DNA of 64,000 nucleotides from Oopsacas minuta (lineage: Eukaryota > Porifera > Hexactinellida > Lyssacinosida > Leucopsacidae), in contig JAKMXF010000321.1 of assembly GCA_024704765.1 (NCBI GenBank), positions 744,001 through 808,000 of the forward strand, read 5' to 3'. The first letter of the stretch is position 1; every line of letters begins with the position of its first letter. The translations under genes were made by a program, and so were the position numbers. This document shows, in pieces, positions 53,528 through 64,000 of this stretch. A model generated the notes under the pieces. It was given only the letters and a program-made list of their open reading frames with translations. It did no database searches and was not told the DNA's origin.

Positions 53528-53861
53528 CTGATATCAATCTAGCTGGAAGAGAAACTAAATATACATTATAAAAGCTGGGTTAGCAAATGTTGAATCAGTC
53601 AACTCATGTTATATAGAAGCTTAAGGGATCGCGATAGTTTAACCTTCACAACTGGACTGTGCAGTGGAAAATGGAAACTTCTGGATATGGAGTGAAAAGT
53701 GATAGAGCGAATTCCTAGTACCAGCCCTCATAATTCACATACAGGGAAACATGAAGAATATTAAGGAGAGCACTCAATTTATGATTCAGGAACGGGAGAT
53801 GAAGCGGCGCTCCATTTTTGGAGAAGCGGGCAGATTATCCCTGGGTATAAACTAGCCTAAC

Positions 53862-53889
53862 TTAAATTATACCCCCGGGTATAATTTAA
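53862..53889. repeat. 13-bp palindromic arms (TTAAATTATACCC)
   Basis: TTAAATTATACCC, centre CC, then GGGTATAATTTAA. Related TATACCC.GGG fragments lie at about 53838 and 53923, and a related block (TTTAAACTGGGT..GCTACACCG.GA) at 58668-58692, so this belongs to a dispersed repeat. Confidence 0.85.
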
Positions 53890-54528
53890 AGGCAGGAAGC
53901 ATCATCTGTCCTAGCCCAGATTATACCCGGGGTTAAACTGGGTGGGGAGGTTAATCTAGGCTGTTACACCGGGACGTGACGTTGTGGTAACCTCCCAAAT
54001 TCATCATCCAAAGCAGAGTGGACCATGGGTCAATGGGTCATGGGATAGACCCCAACCTATCACTTTCCATATGCATCATACCGTTTGTACGGTTTATTGC
54101 AAAATATAGACAAGTAAGGATAATAGTTAGTATGAAAAATATGACCTAACTAACATGTGCTAAATTAAAATAATTTCAGGAATATTTCGAATTTTTAAAA
54201 TTTCGTAATACAAGCTATCGCTACAAATGCTGTATGTCATGGCTCCGTGGCCCATGACCCATGACCAGGCCCGACGGAAGCTCGCGAGAGGTGGGGCGGC
54301 CTTGAATTGTGATGATCGCAGATAAATAAAGTTAATTTGAAGGGATCGCGAACCCCTCAAATATAAATTACGGTTATGAAATAAAGTCTGAAAGTTTGAG
54401 AACAACTCCCCTAGAGATTACATTTGTTCTCAATGCAAATCAAAGTTGAGCATAAGTTATGGCAGTTCGAACTAAGTGATCAATAAATATATCTAATTCT
54501 GTAATCTATATAATATAATATAAATTGA

Positions 54529-54530
<2 letters not shown>

Positions 54531-54575
<45 letters not shown>

Positions 54576-54582
54576 TTGTTTC
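54531..54582. repeat. (TCTG)n microsatellite
   Basis: About 11 units of TCTG, then imperfect TTTG units to about 54595. Confidence 0.95.
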
Positions 54583-54639
54583 TTTGTTGACAAGGAAAGG
54601 ATGTACAGTATGCAAGGTTGAAATTGTCGCATAGCTATG

Positions 54640-55015
54640 TATTATCGTGTTTCATTAGGAAGAAATAGAATTCAATAAAACTTCACTAAATATATCGAAC
54701 ATGCTGAATCCGATTTTCACACTTTTGGATGAATCATATGTAAATTTAGTGTTGATTTTATGAATATACAGGAAACAATTAGCAATATCTCAAAATTTAC
54801 TTAGCTACTTGCTCTCAACAGCTACAAAGGGGGTTTACCTAACAAAATATTTCAATAATATATATTCCATATACGTATATTTGTGAATTACATTGTTCTA
54901 AATATATCTATATTATAATACTCAAAGGGCCGTCAATTTGGAGAATGATCGATTCCTCGAGGCGCAATGCGCCGAGTTTATCGCAAAGCGACGAGCCAAA
55001 GGCTCGCAGCAATTC
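54640..55015 (+). repeat. Dispersed repeat with CTCGAGGCGCAATGCGCCGAG block, copy 1
   Basis: Three linked parts: a segment with AATTCAATAAAACTTCACTA (54670), CTACAAAGGGGGTTTACC (54822), and the block CTCGAGGCGCAATGCGCCGA...ACGAGCCAAAGGCTCG (54957-55010). Parts 2 and 3 recur at 59730-59885 in the same orientation; parts 3 and 1 recur inverted at 59975-60015 and 60180-60290. Probably a mobile element of unknown class. Confidence 0.65.
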
Positions 55016-56723
55016 ATAACAAAATTGAAATTATACTATAGAAGATCCTCCGGCTTTAACTCGGTGCCTAACACATTTCTCAAATATAAAAAACTGAAAT
55101 ATATTAAAAGATAACAGAAATATTATCGCGAACCACGCCCGCGAAACTTTAAGTACCAAAAGATTCACATAAAAGTGGGGCGTCTCAGGCCGGCCCTGCC
55201 CATGACCCATTAGTAATTCAATGTATTCTCCGGTTAAATTACGAATCTCTCATCATCAAAATGATGATATACAATTGTACATAGAAATACGTGACATATT
55301 TGGCAGAGTATTAAGTTGAGCTTTTTTGAGATGTATCGTATATTCTACCCCATTAGGCAAATACTATAATAGCTCTATAACGAGTACTTTGGAGCTCGAT
55401 GGGTCATGCGTCAGCAATGTTGATCCATGGTCCACTCTGATATGGACGGAGGGGTGAAATAGCTAGTGTTTTGGGACCCCGATTCTGTGCACTAAATTAC
55501 GGTTAAATGTCAAGGAAAACTTATTAATAAAACGCAATTAATCTGTGTGTATGTATGTTTGTATGTTCGGAATTGATTGAAGAAACTGGAAGACCCCCAG
55601 GGCCGATTTTTGGCATACAGGGGTATTTCTGGACTGGCTCTGAAAATTCGAGTCTTGGACGAATATTCAAACCTATGACGAAATTATGACGTCATTGTCA
55701 CCCTTTTGGATTTCGGAAAAATCACATTTCCAGCCACTGCTCAGCCAATATGGATGTTAGAAGGTTGAAATTTGAATCACAGGTACCCCTCATATGCCAC
55801 ACGTTCTAACGTTATGATTTTGGCCAAATGCAATCTCATCGTTAAATTATTACGTCATCATACTGTACAAAAATTGAAAATTTTCCAAATTTCGAGAAGT
55901 TCTAGAATTTCTTAATATACAAGGCACGAAGTAACAAGATTACTAAACAAAAGCTACGTAAGAGTTCCAGTATCACCACTGAAGGCCATTAGATGGAATT
56001 TGGATAATAAAATATTAAGGTGGAACTCTAAACTCACAATTGAGGTAGTATAGTTCTGATATAGTCCTTAAAATTACAATCTGCGATTGCTCTCCTTTAT
56101 TAAATTGATCAATACACTCGCAACCGTCCCCAACAATAGATCTTGTACTAGATGGAAGGAAGTTTATTCTGCTAATTTAATTTGAAATTATTCTATAATT
56201 ATGCCAAAAAATTGTCCAAACCTACAGACTGGAAGTTCGGGCCTCTGTTACACCGGCAACAATCAAAGGCTATGCCGCCCAAGGCAACTGCCTAGTATCC
56301 TTATGGTAGACCGGTCCTGTATAGCTTGGCCTAACGGCTAGCAAAAGTTCTTTTGCTGCTACGCCCATGGTTTTAACCCTCTTAACATTATGATAAGTAG
56401 ACACACTAGCTCTTAATCCAACTAATCTTAGACAATTCTCACTTATACTCATTTATTATAAATTTGACTACGAATATTAATGAATTAATTAATGAATTAT
56501 CAGTTGACACAATCGGAACTATTCCTCTAGCACTTTGTACTAGGATATTATACAAAGCGTAGAATGATTTGGTGTACACATGCTTTCAGGGGGACAAAGT
56601 TATGATTTGTAATATTATTTTATTCTAATACAAGTATGTATTACTAATTGTAAATATTGTAAATGTATTCATTCTAGATATAAATATGAATATGAATTAA
56701 AGAATTTTGATTTGGTAGTTAAG

Positions 56724-57855
56724 ATGTTCAACAGCTCAACCCTCAAATGGTCCTTGACGATATACTCACAGTTAACAAGAATGCATATTATATCGGTCAG
56801 GGATTAGGATTTATCTACACTACATTATGTGTCGTGTGGTTAGTTTATGTCATGCTCTCTATGTTCCTACAAATTAGAAACAAAAGAAGACTTGTTACTT
56901 TAATGCAACGGGACAGAAGCTTTGATTATACGATTCGTCTCTTTATGCAGAAAGAAACTATATTCCGGTATGTTATCTTTCTCGTATTTCTTTGCTTTGA
57001 ACTGATCTACTGCTTGCGGATAAATATATTTGGATTAATACTAGATCTCAAGGTAAACTCTACTGTGATTCCAATAGGTCCAAACTGCTTAGTAAATTCG
57101 CAAACATTCATCGGCTTTTCGTATGATAATAGATATATCATTATTATTCAGCATTTAGTCAGTTTGTTCGGTTATTTTTCATTTTCCATGATGATTTGGT
57201 TGTTTGGTGCTTCTCTACTCCATTTGAGTTTTGCTGCTTGAAATGAGTTGAAGATTAATATTGTTCTTCGTTTCATCTCAATAGGAATAGTTGTGAATCT
57301 TATAATAGCAGTATACGCATTGATTCCCCACACTAGTATTTTCGGTCTAATCGCACAAAGTTTGATGGATCAAATCAGTTTCTTTATCGTAGTCTACATA
57401 GCTAAGAAGAGATTCTTTCCTGCCATGAATAGTCGTGTTATAGATGCATACCATCTCCATAATACTAATGTGTATCTACAACAGAAGAGATTGTTCAAAC
57501 AGTATAAGGTGCTTGTATTTGTTTTCTTGTTCACATTTGAAGTGTATATTCTGAAGGAAATTTTCTTGTTTAACTTATTTGTGGTTTTGGAATCAATTTC
57601 TCTAAATCTTTGTTGGTTTAATGTCACATTTCGCCTACCTATGCTCACAATACCAGAATCTATAGAGAATCTCTTATTCTAATCAGTCATAATTGTTTTG
57701 TGTCCGTTCATTTTATGGATCTTCTTATATATTTTAATTTTATTATCGTAAACTTGAATATTATGTATGTAACAGCTAAGAGATGCTTAAAGAGCTGGTA
57801 TTATGACAGAGAAATATATCGTTTTCAAGTCTGTTCTGACCCATTATTGTCTTGA
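56724..57855 (+). pseudogene. 7TM receptor-like family copy I (stop codon and frameshifts)
   Basis: Recognisable end to end. A start-like MFNSSTLKW (ATG 56724) is out of frame with TM1, which follows from 56747. TM1 to TM3 are intact up to LLHLSFAA. Then TGA replaces the AGA (Arg) codon of AARNEL at 57239-57241. The same frame continues through TM4, ICL3 (KKRFFPAMNSRVIDAYHLHN) and TM6 to PESIENLLF, stops at 57682, and the TM7/tail part (LLIYFNFIIVNLNIMYVTAKRC, VCSDPLLS) follows in another frame to 57855. The copy lies about 39 kb from the main cluster and is closest to B and A. Confidence 0.9.
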
Positions 57856-58895
57856 TCAGGAGTTGCTCCGAACAGGAAAATAATGATCACAAGTATATAT
57901 GTATGTTTGTATCAATGCATTCGTAATATCGTATAAATTGTGAATAATTTGCAAAATGATATTTATTAATGTCAATTATTAGAACAAACTGTATTGCATA
58001 AAACTATTACCAGTTTAGTACATTGATATGTTTGCCGATTTCTCACTTTGTAGATATAGTGAATGGGCCCAACTTGATCAACCTCTATGGTTGTACAGAT
58101 GGTTGTACAGATCACTATTACTTAGTTAAGATATTACATATACTAGTAATATAATCTCACTTATTAAAACTCAGTGATTATTTGTTTTTAGTGCAACTCC
58201 TATAGGGAGATGCCCTAATGGCATGGACAATGTAGGGCGTCGTCCGTCCGCGCGGCCGTGCGAAATCTAGAAGTTTAATTCACATGAAAATTGGCATACA
58301 TATACATTTTGGGTCGGAGATTTGCACCTTGGGTATGAATTTTTCTAGTGACTATTTCACACCTTTTTGGTGATTAACCATATTTTCACACCTTTCTATG
58401 TAAAATACAAAAGCAAGCTAGAGATTAGGTCTCAACATGTTGTAATTGGGTGCGTAGAGTCCGATTTTGAGATTTTGAGAGTCTGAAAGTCATAAATTCA
58501 CAGATTTATCTTAAGAATAATCAAATTTACACAACTTTTTGCATATTATTCAAATTATGCTAGAGATTTCGTTTTACCTGCTAGTATGAGAGTATAATCT
58601 AAGCTAGGATAGTTTAACCTTTTCGGGATATTCTGGGCTAGCCTAGATAACCTCCATCCCCAGGGGATTTAAACTGGGTTGCTACACCGAGATGTTAGAG
58701 ATAGTAAGTGAAATTTTCCGAGGCTGGTGTATCGCGTGATGGTGGCCTGATAACTAATTCACTAGGGCTAACGATTATAGCTAGTGTGAGAAATTATTAT
58801 GGGGTCATATTTCCTTGGATTGGTTTCCGATATGCTAATTATACTGCGAGATCACATTGGGGCAAGCGAAACACTCTGGAGCAGCATCTCGGGAG
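57856..58895. other. Intergenic, repeat sequence
   Basis: 58190-58600 is copy 2 of the CTCCTATAGGGAG dispersed family. 58600-58700 (GGATAGTTTAACCTTTTCGG, TTTAAACTGGGT) resembles 53900-53970. No gene is recognised. Confidence 0.45.
58190..58600 (+). repeat. Dispersed repeat (CTCCTATAGGGAG family), copy 2
   Basis: Starts TTTAGTGCAACTCCTATAGG, continues with a GC-rich GTCCGTCCGCGCGGCCGTGC block, ACATGAAAATTGGCATACAT, and at 58400-58510 a segment that is the reverse complement of 26430-26570. Confidence 0.6.
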
Positions 58896-59583
58896 CAAGG
58901 GCGGCGGAAGCACGGGGGCTAGGGGGCTGAGCCCCCCTACTTACCCCTCATATACGTACATTATACTAATTTCAATAATATTAGTAAAGGACATTTCATT
59001 AACTATCTGCGTTAGTGAGTGTCACCAGCCTGGGCATTCAAATGATTACTTCTGTGAATACTGTGTGAGAAATTTTCAATGTCTGTAAGTTTCCAAAACA
59101 ATGTTTTCAGAAGTTGATAAACTTTTGCAGATGTATCTAACTATTCCACTTATATCGGCTATTGCAGAGAGGGCATTTTCAAACCTAAGACGCCTCAAAT
59201 CATATTTGCGTTCAACTAGAACTCAGAAACGCTTGAATCATCTTGTTATCTTATATTACAATCAACAGCAGACTGATAATCTGGATTTCTTGAAAATTGC
59301 TGTCGATTTCACTTCAAGAAACGATAGAAAACAACAGTTCTTTTGGCAATTTTATATAATTTTGCCATTTTACAATACCAATACATAGATATACTTAAAT
59401 GTAGCAAATATTTAGTTTGAATACTAATTGGGATTTTGTGGCCAATCGTAGGACTTAAAATCCTCATAGAATCATAGTCATAGAGTATATATGTCGCCTA
59501 TATATTTCGTTCTCCTATTTAAAGGTGGACATAGTTACACTGGTTAGCCCCTCCCTAGTTTTTATTAGCTTCCGCCGCCACTG
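58896..59583 (+). mobile_element. hAT element with transposase C-terminal remnant, 688 bp
   Basis: Left end CAAGGGCGGCGGAAGC, right end GCTTCCGCCGCCACTG (inverted repeat, two mismatches). Both sides carry CTCGGGAG (58888-58895 and 59584-59591), a perfect 8-bp target duplication, the hAT hallmark. It carries the GGGGGCTGAGCCCCCC subterminal palindrome and, at 59101-59388, part of a hAT transposase. The perfect duplication points to fairly recent insertion of an internally deleted copy. Confidence 0.92.
59101..59388 (+). pseudogene. hAT transposase C-terminal dimerisation (hATC) fragment
   Basis: 95 codons. The line ISAIAERAFSNLRRLKSYLR, then RLNHLVILYYN, is the hATC dimerisation signature (ERxFSxL...K..LR...RL..L). 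The upstream transposase (zinc finger and RNase-H-like core) is absent, so this copy cannot move itself. Confidence 0.85.
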
Positions 59584-59591
59584 CTCGGGAG

Positions 59592-60412
59592 TCCATACGC
59601 TCTGAATGCACAAGTGGCGGTGTCTTATCCTAAAACATATAGTTTATTACTTTGGGAGATGTATTTGGGAGGTTACTGTAACGTCCTGTCCCGTCCTTCC
59701 GTATCTACATTTCGGGACCTTGATCTAAACGGCTACAAAGGGGGTTCATCTTACAAAATAATCCAATAATATATATGCCATATGCGTATATTTGTGAATT
59801 ATATTGTTCAATTTGGAGAATAATAGATACCTCGAGGCGGAATGCGCCGAGTTGATCGCGAAGTGACGAGCCAAAGGCTCGTTTATTATTCTATGTAGAT
59901 CACTCACCACATAATCTTGTTTATATCATCGCGATATCACTCTAATAATTAGGAATTAATTAATATATATAACTTACAAGCCTTTGGCTCGCCGCTTTGT
60001 GATGAACTCACCGCATTGCGCCTCGAGCTATTCAACAGACAAACAAACAACAATTGAGATTTAATAATATTGATGTTGTTTACAATATTCAGACTTAGCA
60101 TACTTGAGTATACCAGTATAGTCGTTGAAAGTATGATTCTACCTCAATTTTTAGAAGTTTGTTTACTTTATATTCATAACAACAACAATAATTTTACATA
60201 TGATTAATCCAAAAGCGTGAAAATGGGATTCCGGATGCTCGATATATTTAGTGAAGTTTTATTGAATTCTTATTACTACCTTCATAAACACCACAAATCA
60301 TTGAAATATTGATCTATTAACAATTTTGCAATTTTATGCCTTGTTAATTTGAGGCACGAAGTGCTGAGTCTCAGCGAACACAAAGTGTTCGCAAGCGGCT
60401 CGTGTTATCTGA
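59592..60412. other. Intergenic, inverted repeat fragments
   Basis: 59730-59885 and, inverted, 59975-60015 plus 60180-60290 are pieces of the 54640-55015 repeat, giving a roughly 0.5 kb imperfect inverted structure centred near 59930. 60352-60400 (GAGGCACGAAGTGCTGAGTC, CACAAAGTGTTCGC) is a related palindromic block. Confidence 0.55.
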
Positions 60413-61590
60413 AATGAGAAATTATCGTTGGAACCATTTGGATTGGTGGGTAGCTGCCTTACCAAATACAGATACAAATATTAACTCAACCGAAAAATGA
60501 TAACATTCGGTTTCGATCAACCGAACACTTCGAATATGGATATTTGGTTGTCAACCAAATCACTGAAATTTAACAGCGTACTCGTTTGCTAGATAGAATG
60601 TTTAATCTTTTCAAACAATGTAGACTTACAAATCGTGGGGCATTAACAACAATATTAGTAAACGACAATACCAGCAGTAATCTTAAATTCTCCCAAGTCC
60701 CAACAACATAACATAATCTGATAGAGCGAGTAGTTATAGGAAAGCCATTAGTGGTGGATATCTATATATATCTCAGAAAATCTAGTCCATTGACAACTAG
60801 ACATTCTGTATTTGATATTTTAGTAAGCATTCAGAATGGAACATAGATAACTCATCTGAGATTGTTGCAGCTCTATGCATACTACGCTACGTGTATAGAA
60901 TGACTAACACAGATGTAGAGCACAAATTATGCACATAACCTCTTGTATGTTGTTATAGCCACACTCAGATCACATTGACTATTTTGAAGAACATTTTAAG
61001 AGAAAATTGTTTCTCCTATAGGCTTCTTAAGACCCGTTACAAGTTCGATTTAATGATTATAGTTGGTTAAAATAGGATAAACATTTAATACATACTCTTA
61101 ACAATTAATCTTAATTCATAGTGGTATCATTAAACACTGTAGCTACAGTACTGGAATGGAATAATTCACAGTACCGGTACCAGGGATCAGAAAACACCAT
61201 TGAAACATACAATAGTGAAGCATCATCAACTGAAACGAAGGAAAATTCCATCAATAAGGAAGCAAAAAACAAAATACGCATACCTGATTCACAATAATTC
61301 CGTTACCTGTACGGCAAGGTCAATTTACACGATCCCGATACCTGTACTGTAGAATTGAATTAATTGATTAATGAGATTATACCCTGTATTCATGCTCTAA
61401 ACTTGCCCCCTGCTACCAACTGGTCAGATCCTGTTACCACTACTAATAATATAGTATGTTATGTTGTTATATAACATTTTGTATAATATTCGCATTATCA
61501 ATCCGTTTGGAATATCAAATTTCTATTTACTTGCATTCTACTCATAATTGATCAATTGAATTCATAACCCCAACTAGCTATAATTATATT
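60413..61590. other. ERH copy 2 upstream flank
   Basis: Duplicated non-coding flank, matching about 34590-35885 inverted, with indels. No gene is recognised. Confidence 0.5.
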
Positions 61591-61902
61591 ATGTCTGCAT
61601 CACACACAATTCTATTAGTCCAGCCTAAGAAACGGACAGAGTCTTGTACATACAGTGACTACGAGTCTGTACAAGAATGTCTTGAGGGTGTGTGTAAGAT
61701 GTTTGAGGAACATCTCAAACAAATCAACCCTCACTCACCCAGCATAACCTATGACATCAATCAACTATTCAAATTTATTAACAATCTCGTAGACCTGACC
61801 TGTCTCGTGCTAGAGAAGTCAACTGGTACTTATGTACCACACAATAAGGATTGGATTAAAGAGAAGATCTATGTAATGTTAAGACAACAAGCAGGACAGT
61901 AA
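61591..61902 (+). CDS. ERH: Enhancer of rudimentary homolog (ERH), copy 2
   Basis: 103 residues from ATG 61591 with the same start ([14 protein letters not shown]) and end (RQQAGQ) as copy 1. Two substitutions separate them: Ser for Cys in CTYSDYES, and Glu for Gln in LVLEKS. In both places copy 2 is not obviously worse, and both copies keep the whole dimer fold and the [10 protein letters not shown] core. The upstream ATAATTATATTATG and the downstream spacer are also shared. ERH is normally single-copy in animals, so two intact genes are unusual unless they are alleles. Confidence 0.97.
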   Translation: MSASHTILLVQPKKRTESCTYSDYESVQECLEGVCKMFEEHLKQINPHSPSITYDINQLFKFINNLVDLTCLVLEKSTGTYVPHNKDWIKEKIYVMLRQQAGQ

Positions 61903-62969
61903 GGAATTACATCGACATATACATGTTTACACAATGTAATACACTAGATTGTTGTCGTTTGTATTGTTGTTATTGTTTCAGCAGGTGTCACATAGCTGCT
62001 GTATTAGTCTATCATTTTGTCAGATTCCTTATTTTCCCAGATTATCTGCTGTAATAATAACTTTATGTTTGTATTTGTCTATTATAATTAATCTCATTAA
62101 ATCATTGAATATTCCAGAAGTGTCTGCTATAAACATAGAAACTATCTAAAATACTAATATAGTACACTTCATTATTGGATCACATCAAACATAAAAACGC
62201 GGAAAATGGTTTTGGATTCATTAAAACTCAGGTTGATGTAAGTAATTGGTAGTTCTATTAAGCTGAGCTATTATATTCTCTTGCAGACCATTAACCGCTA
62301 CTCATTTTTTGGACCGCGCTGCCGCCCAGGAATGTAGCGTACCCCCAAATGTAAGAGAATTTATCACACCTATCCTTTTGATTCTCTTCTTTCCCTTATC
62401 TATTTGTTAATGCTAACGTTTGAAGTCACATACTACTTTAATCATATGTACATACCTTCTATTAGTTCTATTCAAGGTATAAGAATGTCCAGCCGATAGG
62501 CTGGTAGTGCAGTTCTAGCCAATTTTGTACCCAACTTCCAATCCAGCCGTCGAAGCCATTTCTCTAGCATCGTTTGAATATTCGTGAAAAGGTCAAAATG
62601 CGATTAATCATGCAGATATGGAATTGAATTTGACGGACCGTCGTGCATACTGTCCATGTCATTCGGACATCCCCCTGGGGAGCTCCACTAAACCTCGACC
62701 TGAATTTAGAAAATTCCTGAAGCTACTGAAACAGGAAATTCTGACTAAAGACGAAATTTGACTACAACTATAGCTATTTGAACACCATTAATACTAACAA
62801 TAATAAGAAGTAAGCCAAATACAAATATTTATAAAGTAGAGAGCTGAAAAATATCCAAATATACATAAACATCCATTATCCTAATATGATGATAGATAGA
62901 TACAAGAGTCCTAAGTACGCTAATTAGGCCTAAAGCCTCACCGCTAAACTAACAAGATAAGATAAAATG
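61903..62969. other. Spacer between ERH copy 2 and the GVIN 3' end
   Basis: Contains an inverted partial copy of the CTCCTATAGGGAG family near 62640-62705 (ATGTCATTCGGACATCCCCC, GGGGAGCTCCACTAAA). A 66-codon frame at 61949-62149 has no recognisable content. Confidence 0.45.
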
Positions 62970-64000
62970 TCAATGCATTTCGGAGTCAATGAAAATACGT
63001 AGAATAGCATTATCAACCTGTTCTTTAGAAACTTCCTGAAGATTTCCAATCAGATCTCCCAATTCAGTTTTCATCACTTGTTCAAACTTGGACAATTTCT
63101 TTCCAGTATTTATTCCATAATACTTGATTTGGAATTCTTTCATTCTGGCCCAGACATCTCTTTGCCAATCAAACAGACACTTGGTACCATGATTACAACA
63201 ACAACAGTTTGATTTATCACTCATTTTATTATGTCGATTGTAATTCGGAAAGTCTCCATGTGGTGGTGCGTCGAATATATGGATGATTATGTTTCTATTT
63301 TGGGTATGAGTATTCCATTTACATTTAGTGGCTGCAGTCGCTAGACCATCCAATGCTGCTTCTGGATAGTCTCCACCACCAGTAGCCTTAACTTCTTTAA
63401 GAAATTGTTGAATTTCTTCGTGTTGTGAAGTAAAGTTGTTTCCAATCGGAAACATTTCAACAACTGTCTCATCACAGTGATCACGATAGATAACGACTTT
63501 AAAATTTGACATACTTCCTCTTTGTTTGTAGTTGTTAATGAATTTTTTAACAGATTTTCTTGCCTTTTTGATATCTGTATGCATGGATCCAGTTCCATCA
63601 ATAACGAAACAGATATTGTAGTCAAACGAAGATGGCGAATTGTAAATATCATCAACAGAAGTATATTGTGTATATTTCATTTCTATTCCTTTTTGTGCGT
63701 AGTAATGTATGATTGCTTTACCAAACCTATCCCAGATTCGTTCCATTTTTTCTTGATTACTTCGCTGTAAAGCTAGAAACCTATATTCCTTAGGGAGTTC
63801 CCAGTTCCAATCCATTTTAGACTTTTCTTTGAACTGACCCCAATTTAACATTTTACCGTGTAGAATAAGTTCAGTATCTTCTTTATAGTCGTCACAAGTG
63901 AATAATACTACAGATTTATCCCTGTCATCCTTCCACACCTTACCCCCCATTGAACACATTTGGTGACCAGTCTTTATCTGACATTTCCCATCGTTTGGAT
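62970..64000 (-). CDS. VLIG/GVIN-type gene, second copy: zinc cluster and vWA C-terminus (partial, 5' end outside window)
   Basis: The frame is open from the right window edge (HPNDGKCQIKTGHQMCSMGG) to the stop at 62970, about 343 codons. It passes, unbroken, the point where copy 1 is out of frame: MDWNWELPKEYRFLALQRSN. vWA domain: ICFVIDGTGSMHTDI (MIDAS), KATGGGDYPEAALDGL and HIFDAPPHG. After the NCCCCNHGTKC patch and YYGINTGKK it ends with a helix (FEQVMKTELGDLIGNLQEVS) and ILRIFIDSEMH. This supplies the C-terminus hidden by the gap in copy 1, and suggests that at least one copy of the gene is functional. Confidence 0.88.
   Translation of the reverse strand, partial: PNDGKCQIKTGHQMCSMGGKVWKDDRDKSVVLFTCDDYKEDTELILHGKMLNWGQFKEKSKMDWNWELPKEYRFLALQRSNQEKMERIWDRFGKAIIHYYAQKGIEMKYTQYTSVDDIYNSPSSFDYNICFVIDGTGSMHTDIKKARKSVKKFINNYKQRGSMSNFKVVIYRDHCDETVVEMFPIGNNFTSQHEEIQQFLKEVKATGGGDYPEAALDGLATAATKCKWNTHTQNRNIIIHIFDAPPHGDFPNYNRHNKMSDKSNCCCCNHGTKCLFDWQRDVWARMKEFQIKYYGINTGKKLSKFEQVMKTELGDLIGNLQEVSKEQVDNAILRIFIDSEMH

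Larger units (their letters stand above)
53528..56723. other. Repeat-rich intergenic region
   Basis: Contains the palindrome at 53862, a (TCTG)n microsatellite at 54531, a dispersed repeat at 54640-55015, and anonymous repeat sequence to about 55860. A 60-codon frame on the minus strand (56270-56452) has no recognisable content. No gene is supported. Confidence 0.5.
60413..64000 (-). repeat. Inverted duplication, arm 2 (ERH + GVIN 3' end)
   Basis: Reverse-orientation counterpart of 32463-35885, cut by the window's right edge. The spacing of ERH and the GVIN stop is about 1.07 kb here and contains no gap, so this arm shows what the Ns in arm 1 hide. The inner limit is at about 60413-60420 (AGAAATTATCGTTGGAACCA). 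Confidence 0.85.

Noticed and set aside
56270-56452. 60-codon minus-strand frame
   Set aside because: No recognisable protein features and located in repeat-rich sequence.
58708-59088. 126-codon frame crossing the left end of the hAT element
   Set aside because: It spans the insertion junction and reads through the terminal repeats; only the hATC part further on is protein-like.

Overview
This is a eukaryotic nuclear window. It is AT-rich, has spliced genes with GT-AG junctions and no bacterial features, and its gene content is animal: ferlin, ERH, dynein roadblock chain, COG4, VPS28, HOP2/PSMC3IP, LRRC20, Nudix, an ABCG2-like transporter pair and a very large interferon-inducible-type GTPase (VLIG/GVIN). 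Many genes have no introns (COG4 is one 741-codon frame). VPS28 and a Dicer-like helicase each show one clear intron. An intron-poor early-branching animal such as a sponge would fit, but this is inference; the sequence does not name the species.

Layout. 1-3.0 kb: the last exon of a ferlin (+), facing an N-terminal fragment of a Dicer-type helicase (-), then DYNLRB (-). 3.9-18 kb: a cluster of an unrecognised seven-transmembrane receptor-like family with four intact genes (5657, 10810, 12398, 14233) and at least five broken copies; one more broken copy lies at 56.7-57.9 kb. 18.2-23.7 kb: two ABCG2-like half-transporters, head to head, whose nucleotide-binding halves are almost identical while their membrane halves differ. 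23.7-26.7 kb: repeats. 26.7-34.1 kb: a VLIG-type GTPase/zinc/vWA gene broken into six overlapping frames and ending in a 765-base gap. 34.3 kb: ERH (-). 37.4-43.6 kb: two paralogous PH-like proteins with PP1-docking motifs (SILK/RVxF) on either side of COG4. 47.4-53.5 kb: five housekeeping-type genes on the minus strand (VPS28, HOP2, LRRC20, a diphosphoinositol-phosphate-type Nudix hydrolase, a MIB/RING protein). 53.6-60.4 kb: repeats, a 7TM pseudogene and a hAT element with a perfect 8-bp target duplication. 60.4-64 kb: an inverted second copy of the 32.5-35.9 kb block, with a second intact ERH and an unbroken GVIN 3' part.

The main points of interest are the uncharacterised 7TM family with an intracellular-loop-3 block that is far more conserved than its surroundings; the ABCG pair that looks homogenised by gene conversion in one half; the GTPase gene whose five frame breaks all go in the same direction (one is shown by the second copy to be a lost base); and the PH/SILK/RVxF protein pair. 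No CRISPR array, tRNA or rRNA was seen.
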